64,000 nt of DNA from Geosiphon pyriformis (GCA_016748015.1 JAAOMT010000040.1:346609-410608); one strand, 5' to 3'; counted from the stretch's first letter, positions 34,474 through 48,021 are shown. The notes: generated by a model not told the origin, from the letters alone. Program-made: numbers and translations.

Positions 34474-34477
34474 TTGG

Positions 34478-34959
34478 TTATTTATTATAACAAAAAAACT
34501 TAAATAGTTCTGAAAATTTAAAAATTATAAATATATATTTACCAAATTTTTAATATAGTTTTCTTATTATTAACTAATAATATTAAAATTTAACTAATAA
34601 ATAATTATTATTAATTGTTAATTCTGTTAAATTATTTTTAGTTTTAGATTATTGGTTTATATTTAAGCTAATAATTATAATTGAAATTATTGTAATAGTT
34701 ATAAAATTAATTTTTATAATTACAATAGATAAATAATTTATAACTGTAGTTAAAAATAAAATAAATATATAAATTATTGTATTAATAATTATAATATTAA
34801 GAAATAATACTAAAATATTTAATATTGTTTTTATAAAATTATAAATTTGTAATTTAATATTTGAAATCTATAATTAAAGTTTTAAATATTGATTTTCTAA
34901 TTATTAGTTAGATAATTAAAAACAATAATTTATATTTATTTTTTATTATTATTATTTAA
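34478..34959. other. AT-rich spacer
   Basis: ATTA/TAAT-rich sequence with no recognisable gene. I found no clear duplication for LINE L3 here. Confidence 0.5.
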
Positions 34960-35071
34960 TGAGTGAAATCCAAACACTACCTAGAACTATACATCAAAGA
35001 ATTGATCTAAACTAAGCGTGAATCATGCACTTTCTACATGTAACCAGTCACTTGAGCCAGTTAGGACAACA

Positions 35072-38000
35072 CTACACAATTATATTAACTGTAACCAGGT
35101 CACCAATACCTGAAAAAAAAGAGCAAGATTTGCGAAAGGCAAAACAAACGCCAAAAGCTTCAGTAATACCAAGCAGTTTAACCACACCATTCGAAAATCT
35201 TAAAGCCAAACCAGAAACTGAAACAGGAACCAAGCCATCCACCAAGATTAGGCCATTCTTTTCCATATATACACAATGCTTAGCACGGACCAACCAAATG
35301 TTATTTCTGAAAGTGACACAAATAGAGCATACAAAATCAGCAATTTTAATGCCAGCAACTCTGGGATTATGGAAGATAGAAACAGCCTCCTGAAGCCATT
35401 CTTTGAAAACAAAACCCTTGCAAAGGGCCGAGAATACCAGGAAATCTAAAGCACAGGTTGACAGCATTTGTAAAATGCTTGAAAAAAGGAGGGAGAGACC
35501 AGAAAGCACTTTCCAAGAAGACATACAGGATTCCAAAACCCAATGACAAGCTGCATCATCAATCACACAAGAAAACACATGATCAGACACCTCTATCTCA
35601 CCACAATACAGACACAAAACACTAGGGTAACTTTTATCATAAACGCACTTTTGAACAGCAACAGGAAGCTAATAGTGCAAAGTCTTCATAAGGTAAGTAC
35701 GGATATCAGCAGTATGCCTGCTGGTGAAACCAGTCGCCATATGCAAATCTGGGTGCCAAACTCTGGAAGAGATAAGCCAATCAACATCTGAGTACAAATC
35801 ACCAGCTAGAAACCTAGAACCAGAACCGACCTCTCAGCATGTCCGACAGACAGCACAAAAAACATCTCGAACAAAGTGCCTAGAATTACCAGAAACAATA
35901 CCACCATCCACTAACAAAAACTGTTCAGCAATACAAGAAGGAAGAAACCAATCAGAGAGAGCTGCAGCATCAGCAATGCTATTGGCGCAATTATTTCCCA
36001 ACATACCAGAGTGGCTCTTGACCTTATGCCAGCTAACTCTTAACATTTTTTTGTGGATAATATTCCCAATATGCCGGTGCTCAACCCAACACTAATTGTG
36101 AAAGTCAGGATACACCAAGTTAACTTCCGACTTGCAAGCATCCAAAGCTGCCTGGCTATCTGAAAACAGGCAAACAGAACAATCCACAGGTACACACTCC
36201 AGAGCCAATGCTATAGCCTACAACTCCACCAAAGTAGACGACATCAAACCCTAAACACAGACACCCAAACCCAAGTTAATGTCCTCAAAAAAGGCAGCAG
36301 CCCTGGCCTTACAACCAGTCATGCCCAAATTTTTTACCAACCCATCCGTATACACAGACAAACTATCAGTGCCAACCCAAGAAAGATGATCACATACAGA
36401 CACAAAATCATCAGAACCACAAATGTTTACAGGGCCAACACCACTCAAAGCCAAAGGAGAGGAAGGTACACCACTGAGAAATGCAACAGAGTGCCCAAAC
36501 CACTCAGGAACTGGGCCACGAGGATCCAGTTTTTTCCACCGCTTAAAGGTATACCAATTGAAGATATCCCCATGACAATCTTGAAGCTGATCCACAAAGG
36601 CAATGCCATAACACTGGAGAGAAGGCAAGTATTTGAAAAACAAGAATTCGCCCAGAACAGTAGATATAGGCACTCCATTATGAAACCAAAAAGAGCTGGC
36701 CAAAGAGCCACCTAAAGACAAATTGCATTCAAGAAAAATGCATACCAAACTTGACAAGAAATTATTGGAAACACAGACATGGGTATGAGCTGGTGAACTC
36801 AATGGATGAATAGGGTGCCAACACAGAACCTACAAGTTGTGAGACTTGTGACTAAACAATTGACCCAAAACCCCGCAGGAGTTTGCAAAACTAATAAGTG
36901 AAGCAACCTTGCTTTTAGACTGACATTGTGAGAAGGATCTTAAACCATAAAAGAAAGGATGATGAATTGTGTCACTAGCAAAATTGAGAGAAAGACCAGA
37001 TTTAAGTTTCAAACCCTTGCGAATCAGAGCATCCCACTTGTCGCACACACTAACAGGGACAAAGCTGAACTGCATCCTGTAGCTAACTATAGGTTGGAGA
37101 ACTGCTGACACCAGATACAAGAACTGCTTATCTGAAACTGCTTTCTTTAGAACCAAATTACTGAAAAAATGAACGTCTGAATGTGCTTTAGCCAAACTAG
37201 GCTTAGAAAAACCATCAATTGAGAGAAAGATACCAAGATACTGATGAGATTTGCCTTTTTTGGCTATGAAAATAGGTGAACCACTGATAAAAAGAGACAG
37301 ATTGCTGATCCTGCTATTAATAGGAATGGCCACAGTTTTGTTATTATTGATTGAAATGTCATTAATCCGAAAAAATTCATTAGCAATATTGAGAATATGT
37401 TGAGTAGCAGTCTGACTGCTGCCAACCCAAATTGTGTTATCAACAAAGGCTCCAGCAGCAAAAAAAGTAGAAAACCCAGCATGAGATTTAGCGCGACCAC
37501 TCCTAGAGACAAAATAGGAATTGAGTCTATACCCGCACACATTCTCCTAATGCTTGACTTCACACAAAAGAGGATCATAAAATATGTGCCAAAGAAAGGG
37601 GGAAAAAACTTCTCCTTGGTTCAACTCATCATGTACACTATAACCATCAGTTAAACCAAAATCTGTCATAACTCAATTGGTCCGATTCCTATGAATATTA
37701 CTGAAAAAGCGAATAAATTTGTCACACATTTTGATCCTGACCAAACACTTCTTGAGATGCTCCCACCCAACAGAGTCATACGCTTTTCGCATGTTTTGCA
37801 ATATCAGCCAGAGCTCCCTGTTCTTCTCCAAAGCATCCTCAACAACTGAACCAATAGCAAAAATAAGAGTTTGAGTAGTTGTACTCTTCAAAACTGAAAA
37901 ATTATCTCCATGAAGAATCTCATGAACACTGCATGCTAATAATATCCTGTTAGAGAGAATCTTGGAGAGAATCTTGTGAACCGTCTTGATCAAGACTATA

Positions 38001-39751
38001 GGTTGGGTATTTGTGAGGACACCTTTCTACTCATATGGTTTAGGGATCATCAAAACCCAAGCTTCCCTCCAAGAATCAGGCACAGACTTATGAGACAGAC
38101 AAAAATTCAGAAGCACCAAGAGCATATCCAGAACAGATCTATTATTATGTATTCACAGCTCATTTGAAATACCTGAAAGACCAGCAGCTTTGCCAATAGG
38201 CAGATCAGAAACCATGCCGAACAATTCCAAAAACTCAATTGGCTGCATTATACCAGAAAAAGCCTCATCAAAAATGTAATCCAATGGCCAATACTGACAA
38301 TGCCACACATCAGGAACATTGGGAACCATTCTATGCTTCCTAGTCCATCCTTCCATGATTTCATCCACCCTTGATCTCACAGAACCAGGTTCTAAAATTA
38401 CCTTATCATTCACAACTAAGTGATCCAAAATGATTTTATGGAAAGGGTGCTCCAAAATGCTTCGAATAGTGTGACTCTTGTTCAGCTCAAAACTTTCCAT
38501 CCTTTTATTGATTGCTAATTTAATATGAGATTCCTTTACACGCTTCGATTCCGCCATTTTAAGTAAGCAATAGGTTTTTCTGATCTTGGAAAGAGCTGAC
38601 CAAACAGTATCAAGAGGAGAGCCAGAGAGAAAAAGAGATCTGACCACAGAGGCATTATTATCATTAAGAGAACTCCAGACATCCAACAGTGAAATAAATT
38701 TGCCATGACAAATCGACTGAGAAGCTTTAACCAGCTTCGATATCAAAAGTTCTAACTTATGAAATTTGGATGATTCCCTAGTGAAGACACCATCATAGTC
38801 CTTAAATCATTTCTTCTTGAACACCTCATCAGCTAAAAGAATCATTATCTTGCAAACAATATCTCACATTGCATCCAAATCTGAGAATCACTGGGAGGCA
38901 ATAAAATCAGCAGAGAACATGACAGCATTAGCAGCCATAGCACCCTTGAACTTGTTCCATTTCACATCATCAGCACCCTTAAAATTAAACTTCCAATGAT
39001 CTCTATTCACCTGTTTGCAAAGAGAGTTCAACTGCACATCCAATAAACCACCCAAATCCAAAGACACAGAAACAGCCTGATGGTCCGTTTCGAAATACTT
39101 ACCAACATCTGAGACACTGCAGTGTACTATTGCATTAACCAAATTTGAAGAAACCATTACATAGTTAATCGTTTTTCTAACACCCCTAGAGTTTGTCCAA
39201 GTGGGCAATTTTACAGCCGGGCTTCCGACCAAAGAATTTGCCAGACCCAAATCAAGGCACTTTCTAAAACTTGCACACTTACGAGAACCATCTTCATTGA
39301 AATCACCACCAAGAACAATGAAAGAAGATTCATTGACAGCCTTTGCAATGAGAGAGTTGACTTCACCAGCCTGAGAGAACCGAACTGCTGGAGAAACACC
39401 AGCATAAAGCCCCAGAATCAACACAGAAAGTTTACTCTTGAAAAGTAATTTAATAGACAGGAGCTGACCAGGCACTTCAGAAACCTTGCACATGTGACGA
39501 GCCAAAGAAACGTCCATGATAACAACAACACCTGCATCCAAGTAACCAGAGTCTAAACCAGAAGTGAACACTCGGACACCATCAAACTTATCTGCAATCC
39601 ACAGCCAAACTTTACCTCTTAATTTTGTTTCAGTAACAATAGAAACCAAATTGTTCATTTCCTTATGTCACCTAATAATGTCTTCCTGTTTAGCAGAATT
39701 GTTCATGCCCCTGATGTTGTACATAGCAAATTTCCAGACCAAACTGCTCAT
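35072..39751 (-). pseudogene. LINE L3 ORF2: EEP endonuclease, RT, RNase H, zinc finger
   Basis: There are about 1,560 codons from the ATG at 39751 (MSSLVWKFAMYNIRGMNNSA) to the stop at 35072. The endonuclease (39730-38900) has TETKLRGKVW, GGDFNEDG, KTINYVMVSS (Asp of the IDY motif changed to Asn) and TDHQAVSV. The RT (38170-37380) has KAAGLSGISNEL, IKTVHKILSKIL, LQNMRKAYDSVGWEHLK and FVDNTI, again with D-N in the F-x-D-D box as in L1. RNase H (36420-35900) has SVYTDGLVKN, LWKVELQ-region text and HSGMLGNNCANSI, where the last Asp is changed. The finger CLYCGEIEVSDHVFSC is intact at about 35615-35565. Isolated stops make it non-functional. Confidence 0.88.
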
Positions 39752-41528
39752 TAAGTGAGGGGTAGAGACATTGAATGTGCACCTATACTATCCACTTTGG
39801 CCAAAAGGCCCAGAACCATTTCCATTAGACACTTCATGCTATCTTCCAGCTTAGACACCGAAAACATATCAAAAAACACCACTTCCATGACAGTCCCACC
39901 ACTAGTGGACACACCCAAGCCCTCACTTATCACTACATCCACTCCTTGATCCTGTGATGAAGGGGTCACCAATGGCTGACATCTAGGACTAGGCTGGGGA
40001 ACCATTGGTCCAAGTGCATCTAACCTCTTAGCCAGCTTACTAACTTGTTCAATGAGGCTGGCAAGACTGCGCTCAAGAGTGATGAACTTATTGTTGACCT
40101 CCATCGTAACTGGTAGGGACAGCTTCATCTCTGAAGAGGAGCCATTATTCAACAAAACATTCTGACTAGAGAAGAGGAGAGAAGAAAACCTGCAAGCAAT
40201 CTTTGCCCAAGATAGACCACCAAAAAAGACTGGATGAGCAACTGGAGCTGAGCATTTGGCATAGATGGCTGCCAGCCTGCTTTTATCTGTGTCTGAAAAA
40301 GCCCTATGTGACGAATTACCAAAAGAAAATTTCCTACCAACTACACAACCCAATGATGTATGACCCAACTTTTCATACTTGGCATATTTAGCAGAAATGA
40401 GACAAGACTAGTGGAGATTGGTGTTTTTAAGTACTGGCATGGTTCCCATAGCAGCATTCAATAATTCAGCAGAGTCAAAACAAACAGCAGTGCACCTGGC
40501 CTGAGCATACATAACAGGATAATGGTCAATGATGCATGTTTTCCCACTCACAGATCTAACAAAGTCCCAGATATTATGAGCATTAGTTCCCATTGGCAAT
40601 GTGTAGAGCAGTGCTCTATGTCAATTTCTTGCATCCCACACCTTTTTGTCTGAATCAGCCCTAGCCACACATATAGCATCTTTCCTAATCAGAATAAACC
40701 ACTCAGCTGCAACCAAATCAGCCTGATCCAATTGCTCAAAATCTACCACTGCCCAATTAATTGCATCTTGATCATCTTAACAACTCCAAACTTGAATAGT
40801 GGAGTGCACACAGCCTTAGCTGACGTTCTAATCAGAATTTTTTTTATGACTACAGCCTGATCTGACTGTCCAGAAGATTTTTTGAGATCGGTGTTTACTA
40901 GAATCTTCGCACTCACAGCCTTATCAGTAGCTTTCATTAGACTCGATTCGGAAGTGAATGTCGCTTTGATGATCCCTGAGAATTTTGAGGGGGTAAACGC
41001 TCCTCCAAAACCATTGATTCCAGAAAATAATTTCCTCACCACCATAAGCTTTTCTTGTGAAAATTTGCTGGCCACCTTATCCAAGCCAATATCCAACACA
41101 AATGACTTCCTGACTGGAACATTGACCAAGTTTTTCATAGGAAGGGGGAGCTCAAGAGGAGCATCCGAGAGAACACCATCATCATCACTACTCTTTGAAA
41201 AATTAATCTTTCCCAACGGCTTGCCCAATACCTTCTTGGTTTTAACTTTTGAACTCATGGGTGTCTGATCATGATCTCCACCAGCCAGAACATTACCTTC
41301 ACCATAATCAAAGCTGGTTTCCTCCACCAGACACTCCTCTTCCATATTAACACTCTCAGATTCAGTAGTGTCCCCAGTCTCTGAACCCTATGAACAAACA
41401 TTAGGAGCTTTAACAGCAACCCTTCTATTATCAACACCCTTTGTCAACACACTTCCCTTTCTCTTTTTTCTCGATACAACTGCCTTGAAACCACTCTCAG
41501 AACCAAAAACTTTAATAGTCTTTTTCAT
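39751..41528 (-). pseudogene. LINE L3 ORF1 (Gag-like, RRM and Cys/His knuckle)
   Basis: There are about 590 codons from the ATG at 41528. The order is: basic N-terminus with KKRKG; acidic MEEECLVEETSFDYGEG; RKSFVLDIGLDKVASKFSQE; LVNTDLKKSSGQSDQAVVIK; an RRM-like region (FKFGVVKMIKMQLIGQW onward); PMGTNAHNIWDFVRSVSGKT; a knuckle whose first two Cys are now Tyr (YAKYEKLGHTSLGC); and a C-terminal helical region (TLERSLASLIEQVSKLAKRL). The stop is TAA because the last Gln codon (CAA in L1 and L2) has changed to TAA, next to the ORF2 ATG. Stops at several Gln/Trp positions interrupt it. Confidence 0.8.
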
Positions 41529-41665
41529 AACAACAATAACAAAGCCAATAGTGGCCTCGTAATTGAAGAACAGTTTTGATTTATCGTACTAAATGGTAAA
41601 AAAACTTCTTTTGAAAAAACTTTTGACTCTTTTTTGGGAATTTTGGACAAAGCAGAGAAAGAAGT

Positions 41666-43190
41666 TTTTAATAAATTAAAGATATATTTTGTTGAATTTT
41701 TATATTTATGTAATTTTATTTATAATAATAATTATAAATTCAGATTTTTTGCTATTATTATTATATTAATAATAATAATTATAATTAATTTAGAATTGAT
41801 TATCATTTTTATTGTTATTATAATATTAAAAAAACCAATATATAATTTGATTATTAATTAAGTATTTTTCTAATTTTTAATTAATAATAATATTAAATTA
41901 TTTTCCAATTTAAATAATTTATTTATTATTAAATTAACAACTTAAGCATAGTTGGTTTTTAATTTAGCCAATTCAAAATTTTTGGTTAATATTATTGTAA
42001 TTACTAAAATATGATAAAAACACTGTTTTAAAGACTTTAAATATATTGAATTTTATAATTAAATTTTAATACTATAAGTCTGTTATGTTTTATAAAAAGT
42101 AAAAAATTATTTATAAAGTTTTAATATTGTTTTAATTATTGATAATAATAATTTTTTTATATTATTAAGCCATACTTAAATGGTATTTTTTTTATTAATA
42201 AACTTTTTAAGTTATATAATAAGTATATATATTATAAATATTACTAATAATAAAGATATATATATTAAAAATAATAAAAAAGTTTTTATAATTAATAATA
42301 ATAATAATAATAAATTTACTAGTATAATTAAGTTTAAAAACATTAAATTTGTTAAGTTAATTAGATTTGAAATTAATTCTAAAATTTGAATTATTAAAAT
42401 TTTAGTTATAATAGATTTAAAAATCAGATTTTTTTGAAGTTTGTTTTAATTTTTGTTTTTTTTGTTTAATTCAATATTTTTTTAATTATTAATAAAACTG
42501 AATTTAAATCTAAAAATAGTAATTTTAATGTTAAAAATATAAATAACTATAATTAAAAATTTTTGAAATATCTTTTGTATTTTTTTAATAAATTATTATT
42601 TTTAAAATAGCTTTAAAAGATAAATCTAAGATTTTTTGATTTTATAATAAATGTTGATATAATCCTTAACAAAATTTAAATAATATTGTTTAAAATATGA
42701 TAATAGAATAGTTCTAATAGTAAAATAACTTTTGGTTTTTTTACTAAAATATAATTAATAGAAATTTTTTTTAAATATAATTATAACTTTTTGAATGAAT
42801 TTTTGCTAATATATTCACAAAATTATAAGATTAATAATAATTAATATATTGTTTAATTTTATTATAAAACTCTGTTTTTATAGATTTTAAATTAATTTTT
42901 TTTTTTAAATTGTATTTAATTTTATTAAAAAATATTAATAATTAAATTTAAATCTTTCTAAAAGTATTTATATAATAATTTATAAACTTTAAATATTTAG
43001 TTTTTATAAACTCTAATTTTGTTATTTTGCTTGAATTTAATAGCACTTTTGTTCTTTGTAAATTAAATCTTACAAAAAATAACAAATATTACAAATAATT
43101 AGATAGTATATTAATTTATAAGTTAATACTTTTATATTATAGAATAAATTTAAAAGTTAAAGTTATTTAAAAATTTTTAATTAAATTATT
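41666..43190. other. AT-rich spacer
   Basis: A/T-rich sequence with TAATAATAA runs. The ORFs at 41634-41861 and 42180-42389 are low-complexity (Ile/Asn/Lys) and show no family features. No element is recognised. Confidence 0.5.
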
Positions 43191-43194
43191 TGTA

Positions 43195-43870
43195 TAATAA
43201 ACAAAAATTCAATAATAATAGTAAATAACATTTGGTATTTGATTTTTTTAACATAATAATTACTTTTTTCTAATGATTTTATCTTTTTAATAAGTAATTT
43301 AATAAATTAATTCTATATTTATTTTTGTGTTTTTTATTAAATAATTTTTAACATTATAATTTTAATGCTTTTTTTAAATTAATTAATAAACAAATAAAAC
43401 ACAACAAAAAATATATAAAATAAGAAAATAAAAACTAATATTTTGTTAATAGTTATGATTTATTGTTTTAATATTATTAATATTATTGTGTTAATATTAT
43501 GATAATATTAACAATTTGAAAATTTTGAAAATTTAAAGATTTTAATAAATTAATTTTTTGTATAATAAACAATAATAATAAATAATATTTAATATTTTAT
43601 TTTTTAGTATAATAACTAATTTATTTTACTTTTTTAATAAACAATTTTAGTTTTTTAATTATTTTTTTATATTATTGTATTTTTTACCAAAAAAATTTTA
43701 ATATTATAATCTTAATGTTTTTTTTAATTAATTAATAAACAAATAAATACAACAAAAAAATATAAAAAAATAAAATTTAGATTTTTGTTAATAATTATAA
43801 TTAAAAACTATTGTTTTAATATAATTGTTAATATAGTATCAATAATATTAATATTAATTTAATATAAATA
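43195..43870. repeat. Two diverged direct repeats of about 300 bp
   Basis: The block 43199-43498 is repeated at 43568-43870, offset by about 370 bp. Shared landmarks in order are an AACAATAATA start, TTTTTAATAA, AACATTATAAT-like, TTAATTAATAAACAAATAAA and TTGTTTTAATAT. The copies are diverged but collinear. They could be a tandem duplication or remnants of short terminal repeats. Confidence 0.65.
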
Positions 43871-43897
43871 AATTTTAATAAGATTAATATTATTATT

Positions 43898-44485
43898 GAT
43901 AAAACTTTTACTTTTTAAATTTTATCTATTTATTTAAGTATAATTATATATATATATTAGTCACTAATATTATATAATTTGTTAGTTTATTTTTAAAATA
44001 AATTATTGATATAATTATTGATTTTTTTTTATTGTATATAAGTAAAATATTTTAAAAATTGTAAAAAAGCATTTATATTTGAATTATATTCAAATTAATA
44101 CAATAATATTAATTTTTTATTTCTTTTTTATTATTTTTATTATTTTTTTTTGATTTATATAATTGTTAGTTTTTATAAAGTATATTAAATAAATATTTAT
44201 TAAAAAATATAATTAATACTTGATATTAAATTCTAAAAACACTAATATAAAGCATAAAATTATATCAGTATATTATTTTTTATTAACAAAACAGATTATT
44301 CCTTTACTTTTAAATTTTTTTGTTATTTTTTAAAAAAAATAGTGACCAAAATATTTATAAAACTGATTTTATATATTGAATTCTTACTAATTTAATTCAC
44401 TTATTAAAATTAAATTACTTTTTTTATTATTTTATTATTATATAATATTGTTTTTTTTGCAGTTTATTAATTTAATTATAAATAA
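43898..44485 (+). repeat. 5' LTR of Ty3 element B (decayed family-B LTR)
   Basis: This aligns with the solo LTR at 18511-19271. Shared features are ATTAGTCACTAAT, TTATATAATT, a short remnant of the minisatellite (TTATTGATATAATTATTGAT), the block ATTGAATTCTTACTAATTTAATTCACTT and the T-rich end. It is followed directly by a primer-binding site and gag, so it is the 5' LTR of a plus-strand element. Confidence 0.65.
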
Positions 44486-44488
44486 AAG

Positions 44489-44504
44489 TAGTGCTTTTTG
44501 TAAA
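44489..44504 (+). other. Primer-binding site remnant of Ty3 B
   Basis: TAGTGCTTTTTGTAAA is the element C primer-binding site (TGGTGCTTCCTGTGAG) with only G-to-A and C-to-T changes plus minor slippage. It lies a few bases after the LTR end. Confidence 0.6.
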
Positions 44505-45001
44505 GTCTTAAATTTTTAAATTATTTATTATTGTATGAGCAATTACTTTTTTTAACAATAAAAACACAAAATTATTTTATAATACACAATTAAAATAATC
44601 TAATTTATATTAAACTTAACTTTTTTTTATCTTATTTTATTTATTTATTAATTAAAAAACAGTTTAGTTGAAAATTTCAAGATTTTTGAAATTGGTTTTT
44701 AATTAAATATTTAGCTAAAACTTACTTAATATATACTGTTTATTCTTTTAATTAAGCATATTTTAAAGAAAACTTTAAAATTTAAGACAATTATATTAAC
44801 TAATTATTATTTTCAGTTGTTTTTAGTCAACTTTTTTTTGAATTCGAAATTTTAAATTAACAAATTTATACTTAAATAAATATCTATTAACAAATTAAAA
44901 CTTTCATAAAAACTAAGAATAAAAAAAGTTATTAAATAGTATCTGTTTTTAAATCTTTCTTAAGTAATTTAGACTCTTTATTCTGAATACTTATTTCAGT
45001 T

Positions 45002-46400
45002 ATGGCACAAAGTAAAGCAGATATTTTATTAGCTTTTTAAGACATTCAAACAGTATTAAATCAAAAAAACATAAATTTTTTATTTTTGTTTAGAAAAGAC
45101 TTTTAAAACCCAATAAAATAACTTAAAAACTTTGAAAAAGCTACTATAGCAAATTAATACAATAATAAATATAAGTTTTCAATAGTGAAAAAATATTTCT
45201 AAAAATTTTTTACTACATAATTTATCTAAAAAACCAATAATAAAGCTGCTTAACAAATAATTCAATAATTAATTAAGAACACTAACAAAATACAATTTTT
45301 TTAACCATCAGATTTAAAAAAAATTTTATATTACAATTTTAATATTTAAATAGAAAATAAAATTAGAAAAAAAAATACAAAGTCTTGAAAAAAGTGGTAC
45401 TGAATATTTTAAAACAATCAAAAAATTAATAAAATAGATTAACTTAAAAAGAAATTAAATAAAAGAACAGAAAATACATTTGTTTATAAAAAGATTAAAA
45501 ACAAACTTATCCTATATTATATGGCCTTTTTTTATTATTAAAAATAATTCTATTTTGAATTCAACAATAGAAATAACACAAAAAATTAAAAACAATTAAT
45601 AAATACATTTAAAAAACATAATTTTTTCTTTTATAAGTGCTTTTATTTTTGTTTTTTTTCTTAATTGGCTTCTATATTATTTACTGCTTATATTTAAAAT
45701 CTAAATAAACAATTAATAAATAAATTAACAGCAAATTTTGCTCAATTTTTAAAACTATTAATTAGAACAGTCTAAAAAAATCAAAAATTTTAAAAACTTT
45801 AATATTAATTTTATTATAATTAATTACAACAGTTTTAATATAATCTGAGACTTAAAAAACAAAATTTTTTGGTTTGTTATTAATGTAAAAATATTGGCTA
45901 CTTAATACGAAATTGTAATAATCTTTTAATGTTTTCTCTAATTTTAAGAAATAATAATCAGTTAAACAACAAAACTAATAATAATTAAAACTCTAATCCA
46001 AGTACAAATTAGGCCTATTTAAATTTTTTTGAAGAAGATATTTTAGTTAAAGCAATAAAATATTAGTTTTTAAATTGATAGACACATTTTTTAAAAATAA
46101 GAATACAAGCCAAGAAGAAAAAAATTCTTTATTTAGTTTTAATATAATAAATAATAACAAAAAAATGCAAAAAAATAGTAGCAAGTTATTAAGTTACACT
46201 AGATTTAAGAAACAAAAAGTGGAATTTGACTTAAATTTCAATATTATTGTTTTAATATCTAATAACAAAGATGAAATCTTAAAAATTAAAACTATAAAAA
46301 ATTATTTAAAAATCAGATTCTTATTCAATTGTAAAAAATTTGATAGAAAAATTTGTCTATATTACTTTTAATTAGTTTATAACATATTTTTAATTTTGAA
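45002..46400 (+). pseudogene. Gag remnant of Ty3 element B
   Basis: The ATG at 45002 opens MAQSKADILLAF, then a stop, DIQTVLNQKN. Further on, FEKATIANYYNNKYKFSIVK-like and KTNNKAA, stop, QIIQ text fits a retrotransposon capsid of the W-x-x-x-F-E-x-A-x-x-A-N-x-(Y/W) type. It does not match the family-A gag closely, so B is a separate family. The 98-codon ORF at 46075-46371 (MIDTFFKNKNTSQEEKNSLF) is part of the gag/pol linker. There are many TAA stops. Confidence 0.6.
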
Positions 46401-46509
46401 AAGATATTAAAAAATTACTAATACTCAAAAACAACAGCTTAAAATCAATAAATATCTTTAATAAATAGCATTAGCTCTTAATAATAATGTTACTTTTCTT
46501 ATTTATAAG

Positions 46510-46870
46510 GCTTAAATTATTAATTATTATATAAATTTAATATTAAATAGTGACTTATTAATTAGTATTATAGTTTAATACTTTTTAAATACAATTAAAA
46601 AAAATAATAAATTCTCAACTTAACTTATAACTAATGTTTATAGAAACAAAAAAAATTTAAGAATTATTAAAGCTATTTCTATTCAAATTAATAAAGTTTG
46701 TATAAAAACTAATATAGAAGTATTAAAAGCAAAAAATTATATTATAATTATTGAAAACAAATAGTTAAAGAAAACAAAAGCTTTTTTTGACTATAAACTT
46801 TGTAAATTTATAATTCAAAGTAAATTCTAATTAATTGTAGTTAAATATTATTATTAGATTGTTTTTTTTG
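46510..46870 (+). pseudogene. Retropepsin remnant of Ty3 element B
   Basis: NLILNSDLLISIIV corresponds to the protease active-site strand (usual D-S-G; here N-S-D). It is followed by VCIKTNIEVLKAKNYIIIIE and KTKAFFDYKLCKFII, which matches the 'x-x-Y-x-x-x-x-G-N-x-W-L' flap-distal region. A Gln/Asn-rich tail follows. The coding part ends at 47089, where a family-A LTR cuts in. Confidence 0.6.
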
Positions 46871-47089
46871 CTATAATCTAACAACAATAACAAAATAGTA
46901 ATAATAATAACTTTAATAATTCTGAAAACTTTAAAAAAAAAAGATGAAAAAAAAATAAAAAAACCAAATTAGCTTTTACTACTTTTAATAATAATAATAA
47001 TTCTTTAAACAATATACAAATTAATAGCAAAAAATTAATTATTAATGAAAAAATAATTTATTGTCTATATTATAATATGCTTAAAAAGA

Positions 47090-48021
47090 TGTTATTACTA
47101 AAAATTTTTGGTTTTTTTCTTAAATATTATTAATATTGTTTTGTTGTTAATTCTTAATTATTAAAAACTGTTGAACTTTTGATAAATAAATTTATCTTTA
47201 AATTATCTTTTATAATTTAAACTGCTAAATTTATAAATAGAATAACCAATTTTATACCAGTTATTTATATAGTTATTTTACAATAAAAATCAACTTTTTT
47301 TAAGAAATACTTATCTAAAAGCTTATTAAAATATGTAGTTACTTTGCTATAAAAGTTAACTTTTCTACAAAAATTTTATTTGTAAACTATCTTAATATGT
47401 ATATTAAAAAAATAAAAGAAATTTTATCAAGAAAATTATCTTCTGTTTAGGCCTAAAATTATTAACAGATTATTAAAATTAATAGTTAATTAATTTCAAA
47501 ATATTAGTTGAAATTCAAGAAATTTCAAGTAAAATAATTATAAATTGTTGTTTTTAATATAGTTTTTATTAGAGTAATTTGTATAAATATTAAGAAAATA
47601 TTTTTAGTAAAGATAAATTTTAGCTGAAATATTTTTTTTTGAAAAGAAAAGTTTTATTTTTATACAACTTTTTATAATATTAGTCTCTAAACTAAACTTT
47701 TTTTTTGTTATAATTTCGACAAATTAAAGATATATTTTAACAAACTACAAGTTGTTTTTACAAACTATGAATTATTTTAATAAATTATTAAAATATTTTG
47801 TGAATTTTTACAAAATTTGGCAAATTTTTAACTGTTATAAAGATTAAAGTTTTGCATGATTTGATTATTGTCTTTGTGTATTTTACAAATTAGATTATTA
47901 ATTAAATAGTAATATTTAATAATTTAATTAATTAATAAGTAATAATTAAAACAATAATAATATATGTTAACTAATAAGAATAATTTTATATTAATTAATA
48001 ACTAAAATTTTATTGATAATA
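47090..48021 (-). repeat. 3' LTR, family A (copy 3)
   Basis: The plus strand starts TGTTATTAC and ends GATAATA, aligned throughout with the A1 LTR but more AT-shifted. The four bases outside its ends differ (AAGA and TAAT), so it is not a simple solo insertion. It lies downstream of a minus-strand integrase (48880-50995), which fits a 3' LTR of a minus-strand element inserted into element B. Confidence 0.8.

Larger units (their letters stand above)
34960..41665 (-). mobile_element. Jockey-like LINE copy L3 (fullest copy)
   Basis: This full-length minus-strand non-LTR element of about 6.7 kb belongs to the same subfamily as L1 but has the complete ORF1. The 3' end reads GGATTTCACTCATTAAAT followed by an (ATA)n tail. 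The 5' end shares 'agaaagaagttttt' with L1. ORF1 and ORF2 are both interrupted by a modest number of stops. It is the best template here for the family's domain layout. Confidence 0.9.

Noticed and set aside
46075-46371. Stand-alone 98-codon gene
   Set aside because: It is in line with gag and protease remnants of element B on the same strand, so it is the polyprotein linker rather than an independent gene.
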